Below are positions 53,782 to 63,850 of a stretch of 64,000 bases of DNA, in pieces. The position numbers and the translations under genes are program-made. Each line of letters starts with the position of its first letter. The stretch's first letter is position 1. The DNA comes from Fictibacillus arsenicus. GTDB taxonomy: Bacteria > Bacillota > Bacilli > Bacillales > Fictibacillaceae. The stretch spans positions 372,001 through 436,000 of the forward strand of contig NZ_MQMF01000001.1 in the NCBI RefSeq assembly GCF_001999465.1. Direction: 5' to 3'. A model generated the notes under the pieces. The model did not search any database, had not been told where the DNA came from, and saw nothing but the letters and a program-made list of their open reading frames with translations.

Positions 53782-56700
53782 TTAAACTTTAACTTTAAGG
53801 TACTCTTCAAAATCATCACATAATTTGTTAACTAAATCATCCATCTCTTTGAAGAAATAATCTCCCACTTTGCGACGGTTGAGTGCTTTGTACCTTCGAT
53901 ATATCTTGGCGAAATCATCATAAATTTCAACTTCTGAGATGTGTGATTTCATCTTTACTATTAATCGTTTTCCTTCATTAGAGTTTTCAATATACTCGAA
54001 AAAGTCTTTGATTTTAGATAAGAACTCTTGGATTAGTACCCCGGTTTTAGCTTCTTGTTCATTTCGAGCCTCTATAATATCGAGTATATTAAACTGATGG
54101 CTACTCTTTCCCGTATTCCCTTTTGCTACTTGATTAGGTTTCTTTTTCTTTTCTTTTGTTTCTTCGGTTCCCACTTCGATAATACCAATCTGGTTATCAA
54201 AATAAACTTCAATTGGGTCTTTTACATCCGTATTGCGATGCATTGTATTGTAAATCACATTGAACTTGCGCCAGAAGAATAGAAAATTTGGTTCACTGTA
54301 TTTCGCTTCAAGATCTATTACATATTCAATCCGATTTAAAATTGTGAAGTACTGTGTAATCCAGGCTTTTGCATCTGCAGACCGTTTAGGATTAGCCTCT
54401 ATATACTTTTTTAAGCTACTCTCATAATCAAGATAGCTTTCAGGGTTGTCCCTTTTCATAACGTCTTTATAAATGGCTGTAAATACCGAGAAGAATTTAT
54501 TAAATACATCAGATTTTTTTAGCTCTATCAAAAGAATATCTAATATCTTTTTATCACTAAATGGATCAAAGTCACTGACCACAACATCAGAAAAGTGTTC
54601 AAAAGCATCTTTAATATTTTGCACATTAACATTGTTATAGGAAAAATCAACGATTTTACAATCGTTTTTATACTTAGCTGTTCGATTTACTCGAGAGATT
54701 GTCTGAATTGCACTAATCCCACTAATTTCTTTATCTAAAAATAGAGTATGCAGCTTCTTTTCATCAAAACCAGTTTGCAATTTTGCTACGACAATCATCA
54801 GACCGTTTTTCTTCAGAGCAAAACTCTCCAATACCTTCTCTTCACTTAAACCATCATTAAGACCGGCAGCGCTTTGCTCCTCTTGGTTGCTAGAATACAC
54901 TACATGGATTGGTGCGTCTTTGTATTTTTCATATTTAGCTTCTTTAATTAAAGCATTGAAGTGTTTAGTCACTGCTTGCTTGTAAGCAATTGCAGCTTTA
55001 ATAGAGTGTACAGCTAACATCGCTTTACCCGTGCCACGTATTTGACGATAAACATCCTTCACTAATAAATCAGCGATATACTTAGCAATAGCATCAATCC
55101 GTTCACGGTTCTCATAAATTTGTTTTTTTTGTGCATCTTTATATTCTCGTTCAGTAAAGCCTTCTAACGGATTGCTTGGCAGATCAAATAGCATTTTAGA
55201 TGCAATCGGTACGATATTTTTTAATGGATTAAGAATAAAACCGTCTTCAATCGCTTCTTTCATTGTGTATGAATCAAATGGTCGCCATAACTTTTCACTT
55301 TCTGCATAACCACTGAATTCACCAAAGCGCGCAAGTGTATGATCATCAGGTGTGGCTGTAAAACCGATGATTAAATTCTTCTTTTTACGAGATTGAGTAT
55401 ATTGTGTGCTTTTATCAAAGGGCAATTGCAATTCATCAAAGATACTTACCATTGAGTCATGTTGATCACCACTATTGGAGCGATGAATTTCATCAATTAA
55501 AAATACAATGCGCATTTTACTTAGTTTTTGCATTACCTCAGCATCGAACATATCACGAACAGAGCCAAATTTTTGCAAATTCACAATAACGAGACGTGTA
55601 TCTGAAGCAAGTGCATCTTGAAAGGCCTTTTTGTTCCTAACTTCAACATACATTCGGTTGTCGATATTCATGTTAAGCATCTTGGAATCTATCTGTCCGC
55701 GTAGTTGAAGGCGATCCACCACAATCATGACTTTGTCATATACATACTCACCGTTACGTCGCAGGTCTTTTAATTGTAGGGCAGACCATCCTATAATATT
55801 AGATTTACCAAATCCTGCAGCGTATTGCATAAGTAGAGAGTATATATTTTTATTATTGGAATAAGCCTTACGTTTTTCTAGGAGTTCTTTTTTCTTTGCT
55901 TCAGAGACACCAGATAACTGTCTTTCTAACAATTTTTCAAAATAGTCATCTTCTTGCTCGTGAGCTAAAAATTCGTCTATTTTAGCCATGATTTTGTCTG
56001 TTCCAAATTTTTGCTTTGGTCTTGGTGAAATTAAATAACCTTGTTCATTTTTTAATTCTTTATTACCTTTTTTAGAAGTATAAATATCACGCTCTATAAA
56101 GTTATAATACAATATTTCTTTTTCTATAAAAGTCTTACCGTAGAGAGCTGTAAACAATTCTTTTAATTTTTCTTTCTTATCAGCATTCGGTTTCAATAAT
56201 GGGTATGACTTAATTGCGTTATTGGCTTTCTTCTCTATCTCTTCACGATCATATTTTCCTTCCCGACAAGTAGTAAGGATGTCATCAAAATAATCTACAA
56301 TATTTCGAATTACATAGGTCTCTCCTATATCTGTTGTAGTAATATGAATGGCTTTCTCAAATATTTTTAAAAAGTCTTTACGATATACTTCTTTCTCTTT
56401 CTCGCTTAGCATCTCATCAGTATCAAAATCTTGATGGTATATTTTAATCGCTTCAAAATAATCTTTAATTACTTTGCTGCGGCCATTTTTTCTAGCGGTT
56501 TGATTGGTATAATTAGACTTTAATTCGCTGTAACCTAAGTAAATTCCGTTTACAAACATCGCCATATCTGGTCGGAAAGAAAATATGCGTTTGCCTTTAT
56601 AATCAAATTTATATGGCAATTCTTGAACTACAGAGAAAATGTTTTCATCAAACAGGCTATTATTGTGAATTACACTGTCCCCTGTGTAAAACAAATATAG

Positions 56701-57003
56701 CTGAACTCCACGTAATGTAATAGATTTATTGCTATTAATAAATAGTGCCATATTACGGCTGCTACTAGTTCGTTCTTTTATTACATCTATTAAATCATTT
56801 AGTAATTCTTTCTCGTCACCATTGTATTTTTTTAGTAAGACTTCATAAGGTTTTTTATTTAGCTCGGTTTCGGATATAAACGCCTGCAGATCTTCTTCAA
56901 TAATAAGGGAATTGGTTACCGTATTTGCCTTAACCTCACGGTAACCAAGAGTATCTCTAAAAAAAGGCAACAAAAATTTATCTTGAAAGTGCAGTTCGTT
57001 CAT
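53782..57003 (-). CDS. hsdR: Type I restriction-modification system, restriction subunit HsdR
   Basis: A 1073-residue motor and nuclease subunit. The N-terminal PD-(D/E)XK site is Asp146 in FRPDMAMF and Glu160-x-Lys162 in YSELKSN. The SF2 translocase follows with AAGFGKSN (Walker A), LIDEIHRS (DEIH), GFTATP and QTISRVNRT. The C-terminal helical region should bind HsdM and HsdS. It needs the HsdM-HsdS complex for recognition. GAAGGAG precedes the ATG, which overlaps the hsdS end by 26 bases. Confidence 0.95.
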   Translation of the reverse strand: MNELHFQDKFLLPFFRDTLGYREVKANTVTNSLIIEEDLQAFISETELNKKPYEVLLKKYNGDEKELLNDLIDVIKERTSSSRNMALFINSNKSITLRGVQLYLFYTGDSVIHNNSLFDENIFSVVQELPYKFDYKGKRIFSFRPDMAMFVNGIYLGYSELKSNYTNQTARKNGRSKVIKDYFEAIKIYHQDFDTDEMLSEKEKEVYRKDFLKIFEKAIHITTTDIGETYVIRNIVDYFDDILTTCREGKYDREEIEKKANNAIKSYPLLKPNADKKEKLKELFTALYGKTFIEKEILYYNFIERDIYTSKKGNKELKNEQGYLISPRPKQKFGTDKIMAKIDEFLAHEQEDDYFEKLLERQLSGVSEAKKKELLEKRKAYSNNKNIYSLLMQYAAGFGKSNIIGWSALQLKDLRRNGEYVYDKVMIVVDRLQLRGQIDSKMLNMNIDNRMYVEVRNKKAFQDALASDTRLVIVNLQKFGSVRDMFDAEVMQKLSKMRIVFLIDEIHRSNSGDQHDSMVSIFDELQLPFDKSTQYTQSRKKKNLIIGFTATPDDHTLARFGEFSGYAESEKLWRPFDSYTMKEAIEDGFILNPLKNIVPIASKMLFDLPSNPLEGFTEREYKDAQKKQIYENRERIDAIAKYIADLLVKDVYRQIRGTGKAMLAVHSIKAAIAYKQAVTKHFNALIKEAKYEKYKDAPIHVVYSSNQEEQSAAGLNDGLSEEKVLESFALKKNGLMIVVAKLQTGFDEKKLHTLFLDKEISGISAIQTISRVNRTAKYKNDCKIVDFSYNNVNVQNIKDAFEHFSDVVVSDFDPFSDKKILDILLIELKKSDVFNKFFSVFTAIYKDVMKRDNPESYLDYESSLKKYIEANPKRSADAKAWITQYFTILNRIEYVIDLEAKYSEPNFLFFWRKFNVIYNTMHRNTDVKDPIEVYFDNQIGIIEVGTEETKEKKKKPNQVAKGNTGKSSHQFNILDIIEARNEQEAKTGVLIQEFLSKIKDFFEYIENSNEGKRLIVKMKSHISEVEIYDDFAKIYRRYKALNRRKVGDYFFKEMDDLVNKLCDDFEEYLKVKV

Positions 57004-58357
57004 TTTTTACTCCTTCCTCAGCAACCTTAATCTTTCCAGTTACAACATCGTTAATTATATTTTTTCGCAGTTCCTTAAGTTTGCTGATTTGGCTATGAAT
57101 AGTTTTGACAATAAGATTTATTTGTGCTGTTTTAATATCAAGATAATCTGAGATGGCTTTTTGTTCAGAGTAAGGTGGAATTATTAAAATTAAGTCGTTT
57201 AACTTCTCAATTTTTAAATTTATACGTGTAAACCCTTTGCCTTCAACAGAAATTCTATTTCGATATTTTTGGGACGTGAGTAAATAGTTTATAAAATTAG
57301 GATCTATACCTTTTTTAGTAATGCGAAAACCCCTGCAAAAACTATTAAGATAGGTGTTAGGAAGTTCCTCTTTTAAAAGCGCGGATTTTCCTATGTCGTT
57401 ATGATTTTCAGAACTCATGAGAAAAAACAAATCATTCTTACTAACCTTATTTTGCTTTTCATTAGGATAGATAACTACTTTTTTCATATCATTAGTTGAG
57501 ATAAACTGGTTATTAGCGATATTTACAAAAGGAATAAAATTAGAGCTGTATTTATGCTCATCTGTAAAATCCTCACCTTTTTTACCTGATAAACCACTAT
57601 ATAGAAACCCTAATTCCTTCAAGCGCTTTATCTTCCAATGATTAGGAATATCACCAATCCAATCGATCCCGCAATCTTTAAATATCGCATTTTTGTCAAA
57701 ACCTTGCATGACTGTTTCGTCAATCAGAGACAGTTTGAGTTTGTTATAATGTTTAGCCTTTTGTGTGAGTAAGTCTATTTTACGATCAATCTGTATTAAT
57801 TGAACATCGAGATAATCGGCAATAGCCTTTTGTTCTGTATAAGGAGGAATTAAGCAGAACAAATCCCCAATAACTGAAGAATTTGTTGCAGGATAACTAA
57901 CTCCTTTCGATTGAGCGCAAATCTCATTAACAAAAATGTCAGATGTTATAAAATAGGAATAATATTTGTTAAAAACCCCTTTGTTAGGTGAAATAACAGC
58001 AAAACCGGTTGAGCATATTAAATCAGAAACATCTTCATCAATTGAGGTAATTGCTTTTAAATAGGTACGAACAGTGGAAATTATAATATCTCCCTTTTTT
58101 ACAATTCGTTTTGCTCGTGATGGGGCTTCTTTAAAATTCATACGTTCAGTAGTAAATCCTTTTTCACCATATGCAACACTGCCTATATCTATATAATTAA
58201 ACTCGTAAGAAGCAGGTGTCTTCTCTGAAAGCGATCTTTTATTAATTTCAGATATTTCTTTAAGTCGTTTTACCTCCCAATTGGAAGGCACTTTTCCAAT
58301 CCACTCTATCTCACTATCTTTGTAATTCACATACTTTGTTAATTTGGGATTTTTCAT
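56978..58357 (-). CDS. hsdS: Type I restriction-modification system, specificity subunit HsdS
   Basis: A 459-residue protein with two target-recognition domains, each introduced by a similar sequence (IEWIGKVPSNWEVKRLKEI near residue 17 and IDWIGDIPNHWKIKRLKEL near 230) and each followed by a long conserved helix (PYTEQKAIADYLDVQ and PYSEQKAISDYLDIK). The repeat organisation gives a bipartite DNA target. It overlaps hsdM by four bases (ATGA), so translation is coupled. Confidence 0.93.
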   Translation of the reverse strand: MKNPKLTKYVNYKDSEIEWIGKVPSNWEVKRLKEISEINKRSLSEKTPASYEFNYIDIGSVAYGEKGFTTERMNFKEAPSRAKRIVKKGDIIISTVRTYLKAITSIDEDVSDLICSTGFAVISPNKGVFNKYYSYFITSDIFVNEICAQSKGVSYPATNSSVIGDLFCLIPPYTEQKAIADYLDVQLIQIDRKIDLLTQKAKHYNKLKLSLIDETVMQGFDKNAIFKDCGIDWIGDIPNHWKIKRLKELGFLYSGLSGKKGEDFTDEHKYSSNFIPFVNIANNQFISTNDMKKVVIYPNEKQNKVSKNDLFFLMSSENHNDIGKSALLKEELPNTYLNSFCRGFRITKKGIDPNFINYLLTSQKYRNRISVEGKGFTRINLKIEKLNDLILIIPPYSEQKAISDYLDIKTAQINLIVKTIHSQISKLKELRKNIINDVVTGKIKVAEEGVKNERTALSR

Positions 58358-60396
58358 AACAATAACCCCGATTCCAACGATTTTAACTCACTTTCAATCT
58401 CATCGATCTCAGTCAGAATATCAACCACTTCTCGTAATTTCTCCGGCTTGTAAAATATCTTGTTAAAGTTCAGTTCTACTCCAACTATGTTTTCTAAATA
58501 TACAAAAGGTTTAGTGATATACTTCTCCATAAATGTTTGAATAGCTGCTAGGTTGGCAGATTCGTTCTTATGAAAAGGAATAATTTCGTAATCTTTTTGG
58601 TAATCAGGAGTAAGTTCTACACTAATTTCAATTCGTTCGGACTGGGTTTTGTTCGGTTTTTTAAGAGAAGCTTTCACCACTATCTTTCCGCATCCTAGCA
58701 ACTCAGTTTCACCATCCACTTCTTTTATTAAAGTTTCTTGTTCTACGTCAAACCAATATTTAGCCGTAGAAGTTGTGATCACTAGTGGATGCTCTTTATA
58801 ATTTATGGAACTAATAAAAGGTTTAATGTCGTTTTCAAAGGCATCGGATAATGATTCATATTTATCATGATCAAAGGATGTAATCAAAAACTCTTCAAGT
58901 TCTCGTTCGCCGTTATTTAATTTTATTGGAGTGAGTTTTTCACTCGTTTTTCCTTTTTTAAGTTTTGACTCGAAGGTGTTTCCATGTTCATCTATGTTAG
59001 TGAGCATAATTGCTTGTTTGTTGAAGTAGAATTGCTCTTTGTCGAATACTCTAGCATAATCTGTATCTTTATATTGCTTAAGTGTTTCAACTATTTCTAA
59101 ACGACTTGTTTCATCTACTTCTTTACGTTTGGATCCTTTGCTTTTTTTCAAGGCTTTAAATTTTTCACTAGCATTAATCAGCATTACTTTATCTTTTCGC
59201 TGAAGGTGTTTGTTTTTATTGAGTATCCATAAATAGGTGTAAATTCCTGTATTGAAAAATTCATCAGTTGGTAATTGAATAACAGCTTCTACAATATCGT
59301 TATCCAACATCCATTTACGGATATTACTTTCTGCCGAACCGGCATCACCACTAAATAATGTTGAGCCATTATGAACTACTACTCCTATACCGTTTGCATC
59401 GAGTTTAGAAATAAGATGCTGCATAAATAATAATTGTCCATCAGAGACAGATGGAAGAAATTTAAATCGTTCTGTTTTATCATTGACAATGTCTTTTTGG
59501 TAGCCTTTCCAGCTCACCCCATAAGGTGGATTGGCAATAACCACGTCAAATTCATCGTTATAGAATTTATCATCTACCAATGTATTACCATGTTCAATTT
59601 TTGAGTCTGGTCGAAAACGACTTTCAATTTTTGCAAGTGCATATAATGCATCGTTCCAGTCTTGACCATAAGTTTGAGTCAAGCGTTCAAACTTTTCGTT
59701 TATGCGGTCTTCAACTCCAAATAACATGTTACCTCCGCCACATGTGCAGTCGTAAATTTTGAGAAGTTGGTCAGACTCTTCGAGTTTAGATGCTATGATT
59801 TCTGCAATTAGTGCAATTACATCGTCAGGTGTGTATTGTTCCCCAGCAGTTTCTGCTGAAATATCTGCCCACTTTCGTTTAATATGCTCCTCAAGCGTAG
59901 TGATTTCGGAGTTGTTAAAGGGCTTAAGATCAATTTCTGACCAAAGTTTTGTATAACCTAGTAGCACTTTTTTAGCCTTTAATTTGCTGATGACTCCTTT
60001 AATATCAAGAAATTTCTCGCCTTCACTCGTTTCGACACCAAGCAAGTCTTTGGTTTCACCGTCAAATCCATTGAGGTAAGCCGTGAAATCTATATCAAAT
60101 GATTTATCATTTTTGCAGATATCAGCAAGGGTTCTATTATGCTCAAAGATATATACGTTATAGCCTTGGCCATAATCTTTAATCATTTCATATAAGTCAT
60201 CTTTATCCATTTCAGCAAGAGCTTCTTCACCAATTTCAGCTTTTAAACTTTCAAACATTCTTACTAATCGGCTTTCAATCATAGTAAGGGCAAAGAATGG
60301 CATCATATAAGACGGCCACTCAGATTCTTTAATACCACTACCTCGAAGTAAATCTGCTGTTGACCAAATCTTTGATTCATATTGAAGTATATTCAT
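58354..60396 (-). CDS. hsdM: Type I restriction-modification system, methyltransferase subunit HsdM
   Basis: A 680-residue N6-adenine methyltransferase. SAM-binding motif I is YDCTCGGGNMLFGVE (from about 215), and the catalytic motif IV is ANPPYG (about 288-293). The N-terminal helical domain and the AGEQYTPDDV segment are typical of HsdM. It uses HsdS to find its target and protects the host DNA. AGAGG lies nine bases before ATG 60396. The C-terminus is longer than in short HsdM forms and overlaps hsdS. Confidence 0.95.
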   Translation of the reverse strand: MNILQYESKIWSTADLLRGSGIKESEWPSYMMPFFALTMIESRLVRMFESLKAEIGEEALAEMDKDDLYEMIKDYGQGYNVYIFEHNRTLADICKNDKSFDIDFTAYLNGFDGETKDLLGVETSEGEKFLDIKGVISKLKAKKVLLGYTKLWSEIDLKPFNNSEITTLEEHIKRKWADISAETAGEQYTPDDVIALIAEIIASKLEESDQLLKIYDCTCGGGNMLFGVEDRINEKFERLTQTYGQDWNDALYALAKIESRFRPDSKIEHGNTLVDDKFYNDEFDVVIANPPYGVSWKGYQKDIVNDKTERFKFLPSVSDGQLLFMQHLISKLDANGIGVVVHNGSTLFSGDAGSAESNIRKWMLDNDIVEAVIQLPTDEFFNTGIYTYLWILNKNKHLQRKDKVMLINASEKFKALKKSKGSKRKEVDETSRLEIVETLKQYKDTDYARVFDKEQFYFNKQAIMLTNIDEHGNTFESKLKKGKTSEKLTPIKLNNGERELEEFLITSFDHDKYESLSDAFENDIKPFISSINYKEHPLVITTSTAKYWFDVEQETLIKEVDGETELLGCGKIVVKASLKKPNKTQSERIEISVELTPDYQKDYEIIPFHKNESANLAAIQTFMEKYITKPFVYLENIVGVELNFNKIFYKPEKLREVVDILTEIDEIESELKSLESGLLL

Positions 60397-60506
60397 ATAC
60401 AAAATCCTCTCAATTCTTGTTTTATTATTTTTGATATTGCTTGTTAGACATAGTTTTTATTGATTGCCTTAGAAGGTTTTTAGTATTGTCGGTTATCCTG
60501 GACCAG

Positions 60507-61859
60507 CTAGTGATGAGTGTTTTCTTGCTTCACGAGTTCTTTGGTGAATGTTTGAATTTCTTTTTCAAGTTGATCATCTGAATTTGATTTAATAGCTTCC
60601 TTTATTAAGTTTACTATTGTTTGCTGCTCTTGTAAGGATGGAAGTGGAACCTGAAGTTCCTTTATATCTTTTAGTTTTATAAATTGCTGAGCTGCTCCTT
60701 TAGCTCTTTGCATCAGTTGGTTTACAGCCCAGGAAGTTTGCAAGTAAAAGTTTAAATACTCGGGTATCAGTCGTTTGGTATCGACATCAACAATTGTTAT
60801 GTGCTGATTGGCGATACTACCGTCTAATCTTTGATCGACTATAGCTGCTTTTCCGATTGTACCAACTCTCGAGATTATAACGTTTCCTTCATTTAAAACA
60901 GCTTTTGGGTTATTTATAGAAAAATCGTCTTTTACATATATCATATCGTCTAATAAAATTGAGCTTTCATTTAAGTCTTTGATTCGTACGTAAGGTACTC
61001 CGTTCTCTTGATATTCTTTTGCAGGTATCGCTGCTCCTGACCGGAAATCCGAAACACTATCAAGTGATAATGTTGGGACTGACCATTGTTTACCTATAGT
61101 AAGGGTCATGTAGTAACCTACATCCATCCGATCCTCTAAATCTTCATAAGGTAATATCTTATAAAAAGAATTCTTGATTACATTGGAAGAATCATGTGAA
61201 TCGGAACGCATGCCTTTTGCAATAAATATATCTTCAATAATTGTGTCTAAAGACTTTACTTTAGCTTGTTTCTTAAACCATAAATCATATAGACCTTGAG
61301 CTCTGTCTACTTTCTCGAAATCTAATTCAAGGAAGGGTAAGTGAATTAATGATAGATCACTTATCTTAATCGTCGGTACTGCTGTACCTCTAGCTAGTGA
61401 AACTAGGTTTCTACGAACTTCAGTGCTTCGTAGAATGAAATACAATAATGGTGAGACGTTAGTTCCTTGTTTTGGCCTTAAAACTACAAACGTGTTGTTG
61501 ATAATGCTACCCGAAAATTCTTTCCCAATAATTGCAACCAAGTTCCGTTCCGGTCGCACTGTAGAAAGGATGATATCCCCTTCTTTTACTAAAAGTGATG
61601 CCCGCGTGGGAAGATCTTTACCAAGAAATTGTTTAGCATCAACAATAACTCCTTTTTCTGCTGAAACTGCACTCAAGTCGATGTATGTGTATAATTGATT
61701 CGATTTGATATTCTTACGATCGAGTTTTTCTGGATTAACATCCACCGAGTCAATTAGAGGAGTACCTTCAGTATTACTAGCCACTGGAGTTAGTAATGAA
61801 TTAATAGACCAAACCTTGTTCTCTAAAATTTCGTATGGCATGACTTTCATCATAATCAT
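60507..61859 (-). CDS. Second restriction-system specificity subunit (HsdS-like)
   Basis: A 450-residue protein with type I S-subunit signatures in two copies: KEGDIILSTVRPERN with GSIINNTFVVLRPK, and NEGNVIISRVGTIGK with GSIANQHITIV, and paired helices (LPFLELDFEKVDRAQGLYDL and LPSLQEQQTIVNLIKEAI). It differs clearly from hsdS at 56978. Its ATG overlaps the stop of the nuclease-methylase gene, so it likely partners that enzyme rather than HsdM, though both are possible. Confidence 0.85.
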   Translation of the reverse strand: MIMMKVMPYEILENKVWSINSLLTPVASNTEGTPLIDSVDVNPEKLDRKNIKSNQLYTYIDLSAVSAEKGVIVDAKQFLGKDLPTRASLLVKEGDIILSTVRPERNLVAIIGKEFSGSIINNTFVVLRPKQGTNVSPLLYFILRSTEVRRNLVSLARGTAVPTIKISDLSLIHLPFLELDFEKVDRAQGLYDLWFKKQAKVKSLDTIIEDIFIAKGMRSDSHDSSNVIKNSFYKILPYEDLEDRMDVGYYMTLTIGKQWSVPTLSLDSVSDFRSGAAIPAKEYQENGVPYVRIKDLNESSILLDDMIYVKDDFSINNPKAVLNEGNVIISRVGTIGKAAIVDQRLDGSIANQHITIVDVDTKRLIPEYLNFYLQTSWAVNQLMQRAKGAAQQFIKLKDIKELQVPLPSLQEQQTIVNLIKEAIKSNSDDQLEKEIQTFTKELVKQENTHH

Positions 61860-63263
61860 TCAAGAGTACCCCCCATTTTTCCAGTTCTTATAGCCCTCTA
61901 CTGCTTCAGAGAATTGTTCAACACTCTCACAATTAGCGAGGAAAAGGTTATCTGCTTTTTCTTTATTACTGGTCTTTCTCCTTAAAACTAGTAGGTTGAC
62001 TTTTATCCCTGTATACGGCTTCAAAGTATGAGGGGGAAGACTAATAATCGCCTCCACTATCATTCGTTCCTTTAGCAAAGAGCGTGTTATTTGCGCTGTT
62101 TCACTAAATAAGAAAGATTCTGTTACTAATGCAACTACATAACCACCAGGTAAAACCATTTCAGTAGCTCTTTCTAAAAATAATTCAGAAGTCTCAAGAA
62201 ATTTTCTCTTTCCCTTATTCGTCACGGAGTATCTAAAGTATTCATCTTTCATTTTTTGAACTTTTCCAAAAGGTGGATCTACTACTACTACATCATATAA
62301 AGTATTTAAACTGTTATTTGGTTCAAGAGCATCGCCAGAGATTGTATGAGTATTCTTGTGTCCACTAATAACGCTTAACATTTTAAAATAATTCGCTGTG
62401 GACTTGTTAAGCTCAATTGCGGTTAACTTCTTAATATTAAGATTACTATTTATCAGAGAATGAGCGATGCTTCCATAGCCTACTCCCATGTCTAGAACAG
62501 ATAAACTGTTTAAATTTAAGGAGTTAATAATGCCTGCAAATAATTCTCGAACAGTGGGAGAAGTCAGATACTCCCCGTGAAAATTATTACGTTCTATTAG
62601 ATTAATCATCAATTGACCATATAAAGGATGAGTTGCTGGAATTTCACCTAATTTCCAAATAAAATGCTTAAAGTTTCTTTCTCCAATTATTTGTTTTTCA
62701 ACATACTGATCAATTCCATAATGTTGATATATTGTTGTTTCCAGTAAATCATAAAACTTGTTTTGATCCATTTCATGCCATTGTTCAAGGGACTCATTTT
62801 TTTGTAAATATGATCGTGTCAGTAATCCTTGAAGGATAATAAGCCAGCTGTTCTGAGGAGGCATATCCCCACGGAAGGCATCTAATAAAACATGAAAAGT
62901 TCTTTCAATTTCTTGTAGGTCTTCAACAAATATTTTTTCTGTTTTGAAAGTTGGATTCTCTATAGGTAGAAAAGTATCTGTTTCAAACCAGATTGTTCTA
63001 TCCGGTGTAACCAGTAGAGCATACGGTGTTTGAAAAATCTCTGCATAGCTCATTAATTGTTTTTGAGCTGACATAGTAGGTTGTAGTTTGATTTCTACTA
63101 CAACTTGAGGAACAAGTTCGTTGTCTGGGGTAACGGTGTAGCCCACTAGATCAACAATTTTATTATTCATACGAACCTCTTGTTTAACAACCGGCAATCC
63201 CCTTTCTTTTAAAATTTTAACTATCTCTATTTCCATACTTTTTTCATTAAATTGAATCGTCAA
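61860..63263 (-). CDS. PD-(D/E)XK nuclease-N6-methyltransferase fusion protein
   Basis: A 467-residue two-part protein. Residues 10-100 resemble the HsdR N-terminal nuclease: IVDLVGY with Asp38 and VVVEIKL with Glu57 and Lys59. Residues about 200-440 form a Rossmann methyltransferase with motif I VLDMGVGYGS (256-265) and motif IV VDPPFG (329-333), an N-6 or related adenine type. No motor domain is present. A TTG start has AAAGGGTG upstream. With the S-like subunit it recalls BcgI-type (IIB) enzymes, which fuse cleavage and methylation, but is shorter than those; this is inference. Confidence 0.72.
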   Translation of the reverse strand: MTIQFNEKSMEIEIVKILKERGLPVVKQEVRMNNKIVDLVGYTVTPDNELVPQVVVEIKLQPTMSAQKQLMSYAEIFQTPYALLVTPDRTIWFETDTFLPIENPTFKTEKIFVEDLQEIERTFHVLLDAFRGDMPPQNSWLIILQGLLTRSYLQKNESLEQWHEMDQNKFYDLLETTIYQHYGIDQYVEKQIIGERNFKHFIWKLGEIPATHPLYGQLMINLIERNNFHGEYLTSPTVRELFAGIINSLNLNSLSVLDMGVGYGSIAHSLINSNLNIKKLTAIELNKSTANYFKMLSVISGHKNTHTISGDALEPNNSLNTLYDVVVVDPPFGKVQKMKDEYFRYSVTNKGKRKFLETSELFLERATEMVLPGGYVVALVTESFLFSETAQITRSLLKERMIVEAIISLPPHTLKPYTGIKVNLLVLRRKTSNKEKADNLFLANCESVEQFSEAVEGYKNWKNGGYS

Positions 63264-63285
63264 TTGGAAGCACCCTTTCTGTTTT

Positions 63286-63582
63286 TTAAGCTGTTTCTTT
63301 TGTTTTTGTTTTGTATAAATTAAATGTCCTGAGTTTCTTTAAATACAAGTTTTCATGCTCTGTTTCTTTTCCTGATAGATAAGCAGCTTCGGAGATTGGT
63401 TCGATTGCACGGACCGCAGAAAGAGGTCCCTTCCCTTTTTTTACTCCAGGCATGGTACTTACAAGGTCAATGACATCAATTGAATTGAAGTGACAAGGGG
63501 TTTTTAAAAATCTCGGTACACTTACTTCATTTCTGCTTCCTACATGGCCGTAATAGCAAACCACTTTCCAATACTTATCCAT
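63286..63582 (-). CDS. 98-residue protein of unknown function, first gene of the modification operon
   Basis: A 98-residue basic protein beginning MDKYWKVVCYYGHVGSRNEV and containing VPRFLKTPCHFNSIDVIDLV and a Lys-rich tail. No helix-turn-helix or enzyme motif is clear. GGGAGG lies eight bases before the ATG. It heads the methylase-S-hsdMSR gene series, 22 bases before the nuclease-methylase gene. Such first genes sometimes encode control or immunity proteins, but nothing in the sequence proves that here. Confidence 0.6.
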   Translation of the reverse strand: MDKYWKVVCYYGHVGSRNEVSVPRFLKTPCHFNSIDVIDLVSTMPGVKKGKGPLSAVRAIEPISEAAYLSGKETEHENLYLKKLRTFNLYKTKTKETA

Positions 63583-63634
63583 CAGTTACGCCTCCCTGAT
63601 CTAACTGTATTTATTTTTACCATTGATGCGTTTT

Positions 63635-63673
63635 GTATATTAGTAATATACCACCAATTTTTGGGTTTGTAAA
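63635..63673 (-). promoter_or_regulatory. Promoter with perfect 17-bp palindrome at its -10
   Basis: Minus-strand TTTACA (63668-63673), 17-base spacer, TATATT (63645-63650). The perfect palindrome GTATATTA-G-TAATATAC (63635-63651) covers the -10 element, a position where a repressor or control protein would block transcription of the modification operon. Confidence 0.7.
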
Positions 63674-63850
63674 CGCATTTAATTAAAAAAAAAATAATAT
63701 TTTACGCGCCAATGATAAAATATAGAAAAATCATAAGATAACAGCAAAAACATTGCATCTATATTTATAGAAACCAAGTTAACTCAATACATAATAGATG
63801 CGATTTTGCGGGGCATCGAACCCCTTAAACCCGACTGGATCCGGCTACGC

